Shown here: positions 35,294 through 44,623 of the stretch, in pieces | How the letters are laid out: each line of letters opens with the position of its first letter | Position numbering within the stretch: position 1 is the first letter of the stretch | Origin: Vibrio palustris | Lineage (GTDB): Bacteria; Pseudomonadota; Gammaproteobacteria; Enterobacterales; Vibrionaceae | Reading direction: 5' to 3' | NCBI RefSeq assembly: GCF_024346995.1 | Contig: NZ_AP024888.1 | Span: forward strand, 868,001-932,000 | DNA length: 64,000 bases | Position numbers and translations under genes: made by a program | The notes under the pieces: model-generated | The model's input: the letters and a program-made list of their open reading frames with translations, nothing else | What the model was told of the DNA's origin: nothing | Database searches by the model: none

Positions 35294-35485
35294 TTAAAAT
35301 ATTTTGGCTATATAATCTTGCATAAAGAGCCCATAACATGAGTTAAGAAACGCAATAGCCACAGCGGCAACAGCCAAACCAATGATAACGTACTCAAGGA
35401 CTGTATTAACATTTCGACTTTTGCAGAAGGCTAACATTTGTTGATATCGTCTATACACAAGAAATTCACTCTTCATTTTTCTCAC
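35294..35485 (-). CDS. Small Flp-pilin-like protein
   Basis: At most 63 residues. The core NVNTVLEYVIIGLAVAAVAIAFLNS has the Glu-Tyr pair and hydrophobic helix of type IVb Flp pilins, where cleavage normally precedes a Gly-x-x-x-x-E-Y stretch; the preceding Gly is absent here (CKSRN). No tad/flp assembly genes are nearby. The start could be GTG at 35485 or ATG at 35476. It may be a minor pilin, a degenerate copy or an unrelated one-helix membrane protein. Confidence 0.45.
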   Translation of the reverse strand: MRKMKSEFLVYRRYQQMLAFCKSRNVNTVLEYVIIGLAVAAVAIAFLNSCYGLFMQDYIAKIF

Positions 35486-35964
35486 TTATTTCTACTACTA
35501 TCATAGGTTTACTCGTTTTATGAAAATTCAACACTTAGTAGTAACCCAACCTAGATAAGAAAATCGCTTATTATTCTATTAAAAATCAACAAAAATGCCT
35601 TATCTGGGTACAGAATAAGCTGTTTGTGCTTAATAGAGAATCACTAGAAGGGAGTATTTTATACATCTTTACAGAAAAATAACAATACGCTGTATTTTTA
35701 CGACTCAATAATAATAAGTAAATGATAATTATATTTTTTAATTTAACGTTTATAAAATTAAAAACGTGATTAGTGCCAAAAATATGATTATAAGCTTCGT
35801 GTTTTTGATCACATAACGACACAACAGTTCTACAACATAGGTCATGAATACAAAAATTTAGTGAGTCAGCTTACGAAAAGACAAGCTGATCAAAGTTATT
35901 CAGTCCTATCTATGCTTATACTATCCAATCGTTGCCTTCAAACAATATTGGAGTATGTGCCATT
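35486..35964. other. AT-rich intergenic region, about 480 bases
   Basis: Very AT-rich DNA upstream of the esterase gene. A 78-codon open frame on the minus strand has no family resemblance or binding site and is not annotated. No repeat or RNA recognised. Confidence 0.55.
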
Positions 35965-36969
35965 ATGTCGAACAAGAAGCCAAATTATCAGACTTTGCCT
36001 TCCCATAATCAATCTTTAGACGAAGCGCCTGACTTTAGGACACAAAGCTTACCGGGATATACATATGGAGCCAAAGTACTGCAAGCCGCTAAGGTTTCTG
36101 CGCCGCCTGTCGACTCAATTAGCGACGTGATTTATTCACAAATTCCTCATCAAAGTGAAAATATCCAGCTAAGAATGTCGTTATTGGTGCCGAGAACCGC
36201 TCATAAAAAACCAGCCATTGTTTTTTATCCAGGGGGCGGATTTACCAGTGCACAAAGAAATAAATTCATAGAAATGCGTATGAGCCTAGCACAGGCAGGA
36301 TTTGTGGTGGCAGCCGTAGAATACCGCGTTCTTCCCCATACATTTCCAGCCCCATTGGTTGATGGTAAATCGGCGGTGCGCTTTTTGCGCGCCAATGCAG
36401 AGGCTTATAATATCGATGTTGCTCGTATTGGCGTCTTAGGTAACTCGGCAGGCGGTTGGTTAGCAGAGATGATGGGGGCAACCAATGAAGAAGTGGAATT
36501 CGATAAGGGATGGTTTTTAGAACAACCCTCGACAGTTAATGCGGTAGCAACACTGTATGGTATTTCTAATTTATTAAATATTGGAGAAGGTTATGAAGGC
36601 AAAGCTAACGCAAGTCATCAACAGGCTAATGTTCCAGAGGCTTTACTGATTAACGGCCTCGCGTTTCATGATAAGCTTGGCGGTACCATTAATAGTGACA
36701 AACCAAAAGCGTTGTTTGCTTCTCCATTAGGTCATATGCGTGCGGGTTTACCACCTTTTCTGATCATGCATGGCAGTAACGATTCACTTGTATCACCAGT
36801 GCAAGGCGCTCAACTCTTTGAAGCATTAAAAGAGCATGGCCATAATCCGGAGTATTATCTGATTGAAGGTGCGGATCATGGTGATGAAAGCTGGTATCAA
36901 GATGCGACCATAAAAATCATTGTCGAATGGTTCTGTCAGCAACTCATGTCGCCCTGTAGCGAGCAATGA
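35965..36969 (+). CDS. Alpha/beta-hydrolase esterase (HSL/BD-FAE-like)
   Basis: A 334-residue cytoplasmic esterase-type hydrolase. The oxyanion motif appears as FYPGGGF (GGG variant of HGGG) near residue 90; the nucleophile elbow is GNSAGG near 165; late acid and His residues fit DSLV and ADHGDE. This is the layout of hormone-sensitive-lipase-like and feruloyl/acetyl esterases. ATG at 35965 has GGAG upstream; an earlier in-frame TTG at 35932 is unlikely. No signal peptide. Natural ester unknown. Confidence 0.8.
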   Translation: MSNKKPNYQTLPSHNQSLDEAPDFRTQSLPGYTYGAKVLQAAKVSAPPVDSISDVIYSQIPHQSENIQLRMSLLVPRTAHKKPAIVFYPGGGFTSAQRNKFIEMRMSLAQAGFVVAAVEYRVLPHTFPAPLVDGKSAVRFLRANAEAYNIDVARIGVLGNSAGGWLAEMMGATNEEVEFDKGWFLEQPSTVNAVATLYGISNLLNIGEGYEGKANASHQQANVPEALLINGLAFHDKLGGTINSDKPKALFASPLGHMRAGLPPFLIMHGSNDSLVSPVQGAQLFEALKEHGHNPEYYLIEGADHGDESWYQDATIKIIVEWFCQQLMSPCSEQ

Positions 36970-37048
36970 ATCTACTTACTATCTCAGACTTTCACCTATA
37001 GCGATGATAATGGTGTTTTGAAATTTTCATTCAAATACGCCATTATCC

Positions 37049-37072
37049 GTACTCGATTATTAATACGAGTAC
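37049..37072. promoter_or_regulatory. 24-base dyad upstream of the AbrB-like gene
   Basis: GTACTCG and CGAGTAC are perfect inverted arms around a ten-base AT-rich centre (ATTATTAATA), ending ten bases before the ATG. It could be an operator or an RNA hairpin affecting translation. Confidence 0.5.
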
Positions 37073-37081
37073 TCAACGTCC

Positions 37082-38155
37082 ATGCGTGGCTTTCCTTCTT
37101 TTCGTGTGCTGTTCCTGTGGCTAGCACTAATCACGGTTTCTTTACCTATCGCGATAGGATTTCATTACCTTTCTATTCCTGCGGCTTTTCTATTAGGCCC
37201 GATGTTAACGGCAATCTTTTTTGCTCAAAAAAACATAGTACTAAAACCTCATAAACAGATAATGAACATTGCCCAAGTCACATTAGGATTAATGATCGCT
37301 CAAATGCTCCCATTGCAAACACTCGGCGAGATTGGTAATCACGTTTGGTTATTCATTGGTGGGGTGTTGTCAGTGTTGATCGCCAGTACTCTTTTAAGTG
37401 CGTTATTAGCTTACCGGCGCGTGGTACCTGGCACAGCAGCCATCTGGGGTAGCAGCCCTGGCGCCGCCGCGGCTATGACATTACTTGCGCAAGAATACGG
37501 TGCGGATGTGAAAGTCGTCGCTCTAATGCAATATCTGCGTGTTATTTTGGTCACACTTACCGCCGCGATAGTCGCCCATATTTTTATGCCACTGACTCAC
37601 CATCCATCCGCCGATTTAACACTAATGGATGGCACAATAAATAGCGTAGGCTTTGTGTGCACTCTTGCGCTTATCGCTTGCATACTACTGGTTAATCAGA
37701 TCGTAAAATTTCCAGCAGGCCCGCTCATTATTGCGATTGCTGGTGGATTAGCCATCAACTATTGGCATGGTTTTTCAATTACGTTGCCCAAAATATTACT
37801 TCTATGCGCTTATGCTATTATTGGCTGGCATATTGGCGCCAAATTCACCGGCAATGCGACGCGCTATACATTACGTATTTTACCCAATATATTCCTATCT
37901 ATCGCTTTGTTAATTGGGTTCTGTGGTCTCTTATCATGGGGGTTAGTGCACTACTTTGACATTGAACCGCTCACCGCTTACCTAGCGATGAGCCCTGGAG
38001 GGGCTGACGCCATTGCTATTATTGCTTCAGGCACACCAAACATCGATTTATCTTTTGTTATGGCAATGCAGACTTGTCGCTTACTGTTTATGCTGATTTT
38101 TGGTCCCATACTCGCTATACAAGCGGCAAAATTGGTTAATCATCACCAGTCTTGA
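37082..38155 (+). CDS. AbrB-family membrane protein
   Basis: A 357-residue protein with about ten hydrophobic segments in two repeated halves. The AbrB duplication shows as IPAAFLLGPMLTAIFFA, GTAAIWGSSPGAAAAMTLLA (first half) and FPAGPLIIAIAGGLAINY, LTAYLAMSPGGADAIAIIA (second half). E. coli AbrB affects expression of aidB; a transport role is assumed for the family. No Shine-Dalgarno is visible before the ATG, and a 24-base dyad lies there. Ends at a bidirectional terminator. Confidence 0.87.
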   Translation: MRGFPSFRVLFLWLALITVSLPIAIGFHYLSIPAAFLLGPMLTAIFFAQKNIVLKPHKQIMNIAQVTLGLMIAQMLPLQTLGEIGNHVWLFIGGVLSVLIASTLLSALLAYRRVVPGTAAIWGSSPGAAAAMTLLAQEYGADVKVVALMQYLRVILVTLTAAIVAHIFMPLTHHPSADLTLMDGTINSVGFVCTLALIACILLVNQIVKFPAGPLIIAIAGGLAINYWHGFSITLPKILLLCAYAIIGWHIGAKFTGNATRYTLRILPNIFLSIALLIGFCGLLSWGLVHYFDIEPLTAYLAMSPGGADAIAIIASGTPNIDLSFVMAMQTCRLLFMLIFGPILAIQAAKLVNHHQS

Positions 38156-38195
38156 TAACCGCCATATGGTACGTTCGCTAGGATTATTTTCGCAT

Positions 38196-38226
38196 AAAAA
38201 AAGGCATTGCTTATGCAATGCCTTTT
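38196..38226. terminator. Bidirectional terminator
   Basis: AAAAGGCATTGC and its complement around the loop TTAT, with A and T runs at the flanks, 40 bases past the AbrB-like gene. Confidence 0.88.
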
Positions 38227-38602
38227 AAAGTGTCATTATAAAGTAGCATGACACCGGATGTTTCTATTTTTATTATGAGTTAAGCACTCATTATTATTAA
38301 GCCTGTTTGTCGAGCTTTCACTCATGCCTAAGCACGGTTTCGCTCTTTGACGTTGTTGTAGTTATTCTACTCAGCAGTCACGATTTAATGCGTGTAAATT
38401 GAATAATTATTTGACCTAAAGTGAAGAATGCAAATAGTTATTCCGCGTGAGTGATATTTATACTATCAGCTTCCTAATTTAGAGCAATGTGCACCGTCGA
38501 TGAATTACTCTGTTTGAGATGATAATTCACAGATTAATGTCGTTTAATGTTAATTTTCTCAATTATAAGACGATATTAATAATCAATAAGTTGCAGTGAT
38601 AA
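38227..38602. other. Intergenic region, 376 bases
   Basis: AT-rich space between the AbrB-like gene and mpaA (convergent). A small hairpin ATGAGTTAAGCACTCAT lies at 38275. No gene seen. Confidence 0.55.
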
Positions 38603-39319
38603 TTAGCGATGATTGATATCATCTACCAGTAAAGAAGATACGGTATTCAGATATTTCTCAGTAACATCGTCTGTCGCTATCGGTGGTAACTCTATTGTAA
38701 TATTTTCGATTGCTTGCTCATCACACCAAGTGCCAAAAGAACCAGGCGTGTCGTAACCGACTCCGTCCATCAGCGGTAACTCGAACATTTCAACCAGTTT
38801 TTTACCCAATTTTTTGTGTTGTCCGGCATCGATACAAGCTAAAGGCTCATGAAAACTCAAGATAAAAGTGGGCTGTAAACTGTCAATCAGCTCTATTAGG
38901 TGATGGGTTTCTGGTTCAGAGCCACCGTATTCGCCAGTGTTTAGGTATACATCGCGGGTCTCCGCATAACTATTCCAACGATATACAGTACCGTTTCCAG
39001 ACCAATTCTGGGTTGGAAAATTACGATTTAAATCGACGCCGTTCGCATTCGAACGCAGGCCTAACTGGTTACCATCGGGATTAGCCGAGACAATCACATG
39101 GTGACGTAAACGAGCATGAGCGATTGTTCTTAATCCCGCCGATAATAGGCTGATAGAAGCCGTTTCGTCTCCATGCATGCCAGCAAATAATAACCCTGCA
39201 TTTTCAGCTTGGCATTGCGCGGGAAAATAGTACAGTGGTGCGCCTAATGAAGATGTACCATATTGGATTGGCAACATTGAAAATTGCCCACGTTGTGAAC
39301 GCGTTATACATTGTGTCAT
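38603..39319 (-). CDS. mpaA: Murein peptide amidase A, MpaA
   Basis: A 238-residue zinc carboxypeptidase of family M14. Zinc ligands are His49 and Glu52 (MHGDE) and His157 (LSFHEPL); the catalytic Glu210 is in ITIELPP. Blocks SANPDGNQLGLRSNANGVDLNRNFP and TVYRWNSYAETRDV match E. coli MpaA closely. MpaA cleaves the gamma-D-Glu-mesoDAP bond of murein tripeptide in the cytoplasm during cell-wall recycling. ATG at 39319 is chosen by GAGGGAAAGGA upstream and by homology. It is divergent from an mppA-like gene, a functional pair. Confidence 0.95.
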   Translation of the reverse strand: MTQCITRSQRGQFSMLPIQYGTSSLGAPLYYFPAQCQAENAGLLFAGMHGDETASISLLSAGLRTIAHARLRHHVIVSANPDGNQLGLRSNANGVDLNRNFPTQNWSGNGTVYRWNSYAETRDVYLNTGEYGGSEPETHHLIELIDSLQPTFILSFHEPLACIDAGQHKKLGKKLVEMFELPLMDGVGYDTPGSFGTWCDEQAIENITIELPPIATDDVTEKYLNTVSSLLVDDINHR

Positions 39320-39460
39320 GTCCTTTCCCTCTGACTCTATTGTGGCATCTCTCTGATAAACGAGATTAATCATCGTGCTGCCTCTCCAATCTTTTCGTAT
39401 AAAGAGGTACACTAAATTTTATCGCAAAAATTTCGGTCGACGCTATCACAAGGACGTAGT

Positions 39461-41098
39461 ATGAATTCAAACACTAAAACATTAACCGTGGGGGCTGTTG
39501 CTTCGACGCTTTTCATGATATCAAGTTTTCCCTCTTTAGCAGCAAATGTACCGCCGAATACTCCTTTAGCCAAGCAACAAGTGTTAGTCAGAGGCAATGA
39601 TGCCGAAGCGGCGACTCTTGACCCAATGAAAGCTGAAGGTATGGCAGAAATGCATATACTACGCGATCTTTTTGAAGGTTTAGTGATTCAGGATAAAAAT
39701 GGCAATGTCGTGCCAGGTGTCGCTTATCGTTGGATCAATGAAGATAATACCACTTTTACGTTTTATCTACGCAAAGATGCTCAGTGGTCAAACGGCGATC
39801 CCGTCACTGCTCAAGATTTTGTCTACAGTTTACGTCGTGTGGTTGATCCTGCTTCGGCGTCCCCTAATGCTTGGTATCTCAAGCTTTCATCGATTAAAAA
39901 CGCCAAAGCCATTATTGAAGGAAAGAAAAAGCCCAGCAAGCTTGGAGTTATTGCATTAAATGCTCACAAACTCCAATTCACATTAGACAAACCCGTCCCC
40001 TACTTTATCGCTATGACCGGGCATACCTCGATGATGCCAGTCCCACACAAATTAGTAGAAAAATTTGGCGATAAATGGGCCAAGCCAGAACATATGATCT
40101 CCAATGGAGCTTATAAGTTACAAAAATGGGTCGTCAATGAACGGGTTGAACTAGAACGTAATCCGTACTACTGGAATAACGACAAAACCAAAATTAATCA
40201 CGTGACTTATATTCCTTTCGAGCAACAATCTACTGCGGTAAACCGTTATAGAACAGGTGAAGTCGATATTACATCAGATGTTCCGCCACAGCTTGCCACG
40301 AAATTGAAAAAAGACATGCCAAATGCCTATACGGTAACGCCGTTACTGTGCACTTATTATTATGCGTTTAACACTAAGCATAAACCATTTGATAACCCTA
40401 AGGTGCGTAAGGCGCTATCTTATGCGATTCGCCGTGATGTCATCACCAATGGCATCACTCAAGTGGGCAATATTCCTGCTTATACATTTGCTCATAAAGA
40501 CGTGGCTGGTTTTAAGGCCAAACAACCGGCGTACGCCAAACTCACACAACAACAGCGCATTGAAAAAGCCAAAGCATTATTAAAAGACGCGGGCTATGAC
40601 AAACAGCATCCATTAACAGGCACCTTGTTATACAATACGAGTGAAAGTAATAAAGCGATTGCGGTGGCCATCACATCGATGTGGAAAAAAGAACTCGGTG
40701 CTGATATCACACTCGAGAATCAAGAATGGAAGTCGTACTTAAGCTCTCGTAAACAAGGCCAATTCGACATTATGCGCGCCTCATGGTGTGGCGACTATAA
40801 CGAAGCCTCAACATTCTTAAGTCTATTTTCTTCCAATAATGAACAGAACTATGCGTTTTACGCCAATATAAAGTACGATTCAGCGCTGAAAAAAGCGCAA
40901 ACAGCCACAGATAAAGGTGAACGCAATCATCATTATAACTACTTGGAGAGTCTGTTGAGCCGAGATATGCCCATAGCTCCCGTGTATTTTTACATGCAAG
41001 CGCGTCTCATTAGGCCAACCGTGGGTGGGTTTCCTCTTCATAATGCAGAAGGGAAAATATACACCAAGGATTTATACATAAAATCTCTCTCTCAATAA
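39461..41098 (+). CDS. Periplasmic murein-peptide/oligopeptide-binding protein (MppA-like)
   Basis: A 545-residue family-5 extracellular solute-binding protein. Residues 1-28 form a signal peptide ending SLAA. Family text includes EAATLDPMKAEGMAEMHILRDLFEGL, YSLRRVVDPASASPNAWYLKL and NPYYWNNDKTKINHVTYIPF. It resembles OppA and MppA; MppA hands murein tripeptide to the Opp permease. The divergent mpaA makes the murein-peptide role likely, but the Opp subunits are not in this window and sequence alone does not separate MppA from OppA. Confidence 0.85.
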   Translation: MNSNTKTLTVGAVASTLFMISSFPSLAANVPPNTPLAKQQVLVRGNDAEAATLDPMKAEGMAEMHILRDLFEGLVIQDKNGNVVPGVAYRWINEDNTTFTFYLRKDAQWSNGDPVTAQDFVYSLRRVVDPASASPNAWYLKLSSIKNAKAIIEGKKKPSKLGVIALNAHKLQFTLDKPVPYFIAMTGHTSMMPVPHKLVEKFGDKWAKPEHMISNGAYKLQKWVVNERVELERNPYYWNNDKTKINHVTYIPFEQQSTAVNRYRTGEVDITSDVPPQLATKLKKDMPNAYTVTPLLCTYYYAFNTKHKPFDNPKVRKALSYAIRRDVITNGITQVGNIPAYTFAHKDVAGFKAKQPAYAKLTQQQRIEKAKALLKDAGYDKQHPLTGTLLYNTSESNKAIAVAITSMWKKELGADITLENQEWKSYLSSRKQGQFDIMRASWCGDYNEASTFLSLFSSNNEQNYAFYANIKYDSALKKAQTATDKGERNHHYNYLESLLSRDMPIAPVYFYMQARLIRPTVGGFPLHNAEGKIYTKDLYIKSLSQ

Positions 41099-41110
41099 CC
41101 GCAACTAAAA

Positions 41111-41142
41111 AACAGAAGCCCAACTTTGGCTTCTGTTTTTTT
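41111..41142 (+). terminator. Rho-independent terminator
   Basis: AACAGAAGCC pairs with GGCTTCTGTT around a seven-base loop, followed by T residues, just after the MppA-like gene. Confidence 0.92.
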
Positions 41143-41331
41143 ATTGATGTCTGGTTACTATTTCTTTCAGTTCACTGTCAATCTAATCCAGCTTATTGTC
41201 AGAATGTGATTAAGTACCAAATGCTGTCAATTGAATGACGATTTTTATAGAAGTTTACTGCTTTGCAACAATAATAGTAATTTAGATAACAACAAATCAA
41301 ATAATTTGAACGCTCCCACACTGGAGGATTT

Positions 41332-41607
41332 ATGTTCAGAAGAGATGTCTGCGCATTTATATCATTGGCAAAGCATGAGTTACCAACTTTCCATAATTTT
41401 ATTCAATTATTTGAAGAGGAAGTGAATCAATTAACCGAGGAAGATATTCTTCATTTCCACCTTCGTGATAAAACCCTTCCTGATGTGATTGATGATATAT
41501 GCAACCGATCTATTTTAATTAATATTGAATACACTGGGCATGATATTCGGCACATGATTAAACAATTTAGTAAGACCTTAATCACACCGTCGACGTGGCT
41601 TCACTAA
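41332..41607 (+). CDS. Uncharacterised 91-residue protein
   Basis: A 91-residue, mostly helical soluble protein (MFRRDVCAFISLAKHELPTF; QLTEEDILHFHLRDKTLPDV). GGAGG lies four bases before the ATG, which supports translation more strongly than the overlapping frame starting at 41231. I do not recognise a family. It ends just before a terminator shared with the converging cysA. A regulatory or adaptor role cannot be inferred. Confidence 0.55.
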   Translation: MFRRDVCAFISLAKHELPTFHNFIQLFEEEVNQLTEEDILHFHLRDKTLPDVIDDICNRSILINIEYTGHDIRHMIKQFSKTLITPSTWLH

Positions 41608-41615
41608 TAATAAAC

Positions 41616-41650
41616 AATCCCAGTCTTCATTCAGGCTGAAGACTGGGATT
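41616..41650. terminator. Bidirectional terminator
   Basis: AATCCCAGTCTTCA and its complement form a 14-bp stem with a seven-base loop between the 91-residue gene and cysA. Confidence 0.85.
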
Positions 41651-41682
41651 GAACTTTTTATCACTCTAGTATGTAACTTGTG

Positions 41683-42813
41683 TTAAATCTCAAACATCAC
41701 GGTATCTTTTTCTAAGAATGGCCAAGTAAGCTGATACGGCGTATCAGAACCTTCAGGGAAAAAGTAACCGGCATGTGGAATAAGGAACACGTCTTCGCCG
41801 CGCTTAATCTTATTCGGGTCAAAGTGTTGATGAGATAACGTGATCTCCCAAAAATCATCGGCTTGCCAACCAATAGGCGCCACTTCAACACGCACTTCAG
41901 CACCGACAGGCGATACTGACATAATTTTAGCGGGCAAATTGATCTGTGGGCTGGCTTTATCCGAAAGTGTCAGCTCATGGCTACGTACAAAAAGCTGACC
42001 ATTTTGTTGAAACTCTTTTTTATCATGAGGAATCACCCAAGCTTGATCGTTTGACCACTGCTTTTTGCCGTCCCATTGGCTTTTGAATACATTAACGTTA
42101 CCAAGAAAGTTAAACACAAACTGACTATTTGGCTGGGCAAATAACTGGGTTGGCGTATCGACTTGCTCAATGCGACCATTACTCATCACCACGACGCGGT
42201 CGGACAATTCCATGGCTTCATCTTGGTCATGAGTGACAAAGACACTGGTAAATTTCATCTCATCGTGCAAGCTACGTAACCAACGACGTAACTCTTTACG
42301 CACTTTTGAATCCAAAGCCCCAAAAGGCTCATCAAGTAACAATACTTCCGGACGTGTCGCCAAAGCACGCGCTAGAGAAATGCGTTGCTTTTGTCCCCCA
42401 GACAACTGTTCCGGGTAGCGCTTAGCAAGGTGTCCAAGTTGTACCACTTCTAGTAGGTGTGCAACACGCTTGGTGACCTCTTGGGCAGAAGGCCGCTGAG
42501 CTTTATCCATGACACGTAAGCCAAAAGCGACATTGTCTTCAATCGTCATATGACGAAATAACGCATAGTTTTGAAAAACAAACCCAACATGACGCTCTCT
42601 TACATGCAGTTGCGTCACGTCTCGCTCGCCAAATAAAATCGACCCACTATTGGCGTTCTCTAAGCCCGCAATAATCCGTAATAGCGTGGTTTTTCCTGAC
42701 CCTGATGGCCCCAAAAGCCCAATCATTTCTCCATCTTGGATCTGAAGGTCTAATGGGGTTAATGCCTGAAACTGACCGAAATTTTTCGATAAATTATTAA
42801 TAGATATACTCAT
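41683..42813 (-). CDS. cysA: Sulfate/thiosulfate ABC transporter ATPase, CysA
   Basis: A 376-residue ABC ATPase. Walker A GPSGSGKTT near residue 36, Q-loop FVFQNYALFRHMT, signature LSGGQKQRISLARAL, Walker B VLLLDEPFGALD, and the H-loop VFVTHDQDEAMELSD match CysA, and the C-terminal beta domain (from about 240) is the regulatory TOBE-type part. It powers sulfate and thiosulfate import. ATG at 42813 matches the CysA N-terminus (MSISINNLSKNFG). It follows cysW within six bases, last gene of the cysPTWA operon. Confidence 0.95.
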   Translation of the reverse strand: MSISINNLSKNFGQFQALTPLDLQIQDGEMIGLLGPSGSGKTTLLRIIAGLENANSGSILFGERDVTQLHVRERHVGFVFQNYALFRHMTIEDNVAFGLRVMDKAQRPSAQEVTKRVAHLLEVVQLGHLAKRYPEQLSGGQKQRISLARALATRPEVLLLDEPFGALDSKVRKELRRWLRSLHDEMKFTSVFVTHDQDEAMELSDRVVVMSNGRIEQVDTPTQLFAQPNSQFVFNFLGNVNVFKSQWDGKKQWSNDQAWVIPHDKKEFQQNGQLFVRSHELTLSDKASPQINLPAKIMSVSPVGAEVRVEVAPIGWQADDFWEITLSHQHFDPNKIKRGEDVFLIPHAGYFFPEGSDTPYQLTWPFLEKDTVMFEI

Positions 42814-42818
42814 AAAAC

Positions 42819-43679
42819 TCACTCATTTTTGGCATTATCAATACGTAGAGACCGCTCTTGACGCCACTCAACCAACGCTTTTAACCCGAGGGTAATCAAG
42901 GCAATAAATGCTAATAACGAGGCGCTAGCAAACGCAGCTTGAGATTGATATCCCTGATATAATGCTTGCACATTTAAAGGAAGCGTATTGGTTTCCCCAC
43001 GAATTTGCCCTGACACCACAGAAACCGCACCAAACTCACCTATTGCACGTGCATTGGTTAAAATGACACCGTAAATTAATGCCCACTTAATATTGGGTAA
43101 CGTGACTTTGCTAAAAAGTTGCCACCATGATGCCCCTAGTACCACTGCGGCTTCTTCATCACTACGCCCTTGCTGCTGCATTAAAGGAATGAGTTCTCTT
43201 GCAACAAATGGGCAGGTCACAAAGATTGTCACCAGTACGATGCCTGGCCACGCAAACATAATTTGTAGATTATGCTCAAATAACCAAGACCCCAGCCATC
43301 CGGTACGTCCATACAATAATATGTACATTAAACCTGCGACGACCGGCGAGACCGCAAACGGAATATCAGTCAGGGTAATCAATAGCTTACGACCTGGAAA
43401 CTCAAAACGTGTCACTGTCCACGCCAAAAGTACCCCGAAGATTAAGTTGATAGGAACCGTCAAGATTGCAACACCGAGTGTGAGCAAAATGGCATGCTGA
43501 GTATCTTTATCTTCAAAATACGAAAAGTATTGAACAATGCCATCAGTAAACGCATGTCCAAAAATACTCAGTAGTGGTACTAAAAGTAAAATGAATGCCA
43601 TGATCACAGCGACACCAATTAAGAGCGCTTTAATGAGTGGGTGATCCCCAACACGGCGTACATTGTTATCTGAATGCAT
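42819..43679 (-). CDS. cysW: Sulfate/thiosulfate ABC permease, CysW
   Basis: A 286-residue inner-membrane permease with about six membrane segments. The cytoplasmic EAA loop reads EAAVVLGASWWQLFSKVTLPNIKWALIYG, and FGAVSVVSGQIRGETNTLPL is typical of CysW. It pairs with CysT to form the channel. ATG at 43679 follows GAGGG and starts nine bases after the cysT stop, so the genes are translationally close. The in-frame upstream reading lies within cysT. Confidence 0.94.
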   Translation of the reverse strand: MHSDNNVRRVGDHPLIKALLIGVAVIMAFILLLVPLLSIFGHAFTDGIVQYFSYFEDKDTQHAILLTLGVAILTVPINLIFGVLLAWTVTRFEFPGRKLLITLTDIPFAVSPVVAGLMYILLYGRTGWLGSWLFEHNLQIMFAWPGIVLVTIFVTCPFVARELIPLMQQQGRSDEEAAVVLGASWWQLFSKVTLPNIKWALIYGVILTNARAIGEFGAVSVVSGQIRGETNTLPLNVQALYQGYQSQAAFASASLLAFIALITLGLKALVEWRQERSLRIDNAKNE

Positions 43680-43687
43680 AGATCCCT

Positions 43688-44545
43688 CTAATGACCATGA
43701 ATACGACGTAAGTAGCGGCTTTGCCACACGTTAATGCTCATAAGCAAAATCAGTGACACGATAAGAATAACGGAAGCAATGGCACTCGCGCCGGCATTAT
43801 CAAACTCTTGTAAGCGGTCTAAAATCATTAACGAGGTAATTTCTGTTTTGTATGCCATGTTACCTGCAATAAATATAACAGCCCCGAACTCTCCTAAACT
43901 ACGCGTGAACGACAAGGCAATACCGACCAATAATGCCGGCCATAATGAAGGAAATATCACCCGCTGAAAAACTTGCCAGTCGGATGCTCCTAGCGTCATC
44001 CCGGCTTCTTCTTCTTCCGCGGACAGCTCCTCTAATACCGGTTGCACCGTACGAACCACAAAGGGAATGCTCGTAAACGCCATCGCGAGAATAATCCCCA
44101 ACGGGGTATACGCGACTTTAATTCCCCATTCTGCAAGCACACTACCAAACGCACCTTTACTTGAATATAACGTCGCGAGTGTGATACCCGCTACGGCTGT
44201 CGGTAACGCAAAAGGTAAGTCAACAAGTGCATCTAATAAACGCTTCCCCGGAAAGCGATAACGCACGAGAACCCAAGCGAGTAATAGTCCAAATACCCCA
44301 TTGAATAATGATGCAGCAATCGCACTGAGCAACGTGATTTTATAACTCGCGACAACCCGAGGATCGGTAATGGCAAACCAGTAGTCACCCCATGTCATCC
44401 CACTGATTTGTGCAATCATCCCTGTCATTGGTAAAAGTAAGATCAAACTAATAAAAAATAGTGAGGTACCTAAGCTAATGCCAAAACCGGGTAACACATG
44501 CTTAGAACCAGTGGGAATCGAAAGGAACCCCAATTGTTTTTTCAT
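43688..44545 (-). CDS. cysT: Sulfate/thiosulfate ABC permease, CysT (CysU)
   Basis: A 285-residue permease with six membrane segments and the EAA loop EEEAGMTLGASDWQVFQRVIFPSLWPALLVG. LGEFGAVIFIAGNMAYKTEI near the C-terminus is the CysT form of the motif also seen in CysW. It is the second gene of the operon, 78 bases after cysP. A weak AGAG lies before the ATG. Function: half of the transmembrane channel for sulfate/thiosulfate. Confidence 0.94.
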   Translation of the reverse strand: MKKQLGFLSIPTGSKHVLPGFGISLGTSLFFISLILLLPMTGMIAQISGMTWGDYWFAITDPRVVASYKITLLSAIAASLFNGVFGLLLAWVLVRYRFPGKRLLDALVDLPFALPTAVAGITLATLYSSKGAFGSVLAEWGIKVAYTPLGIILAMAFTSIPFVVRTVQPVLEELSAEEEEAGMTLGASDWQVFQRVIFPSLWPALLVGIALSFTRSLGEFGAVIFIAGNMAYKTEITSLMILDRLQEFDNAGASAIASVILIVSLILLMSINVWQSRYLRRIHGH

Positions 44546-44623
44546 AATGACTCTTTACACTCATCCATACATGTCAACCACATGATGCCCGTAAATCTAT
44601 ACAGGCATCATACAGTTATACGT

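Noticed and set aside
35586..35822. 78-codon frame in the AT-rich gap
   Set aside because: No binding site, no family features and extreme AT content, expected by chance.
41231..41425. 64-codon frame overlapping the 91-residue gene
   Set aside because: No ribosome binding site and asparagine-rich low-complexity start; the 41332 frame has GGAGG before its ATG.
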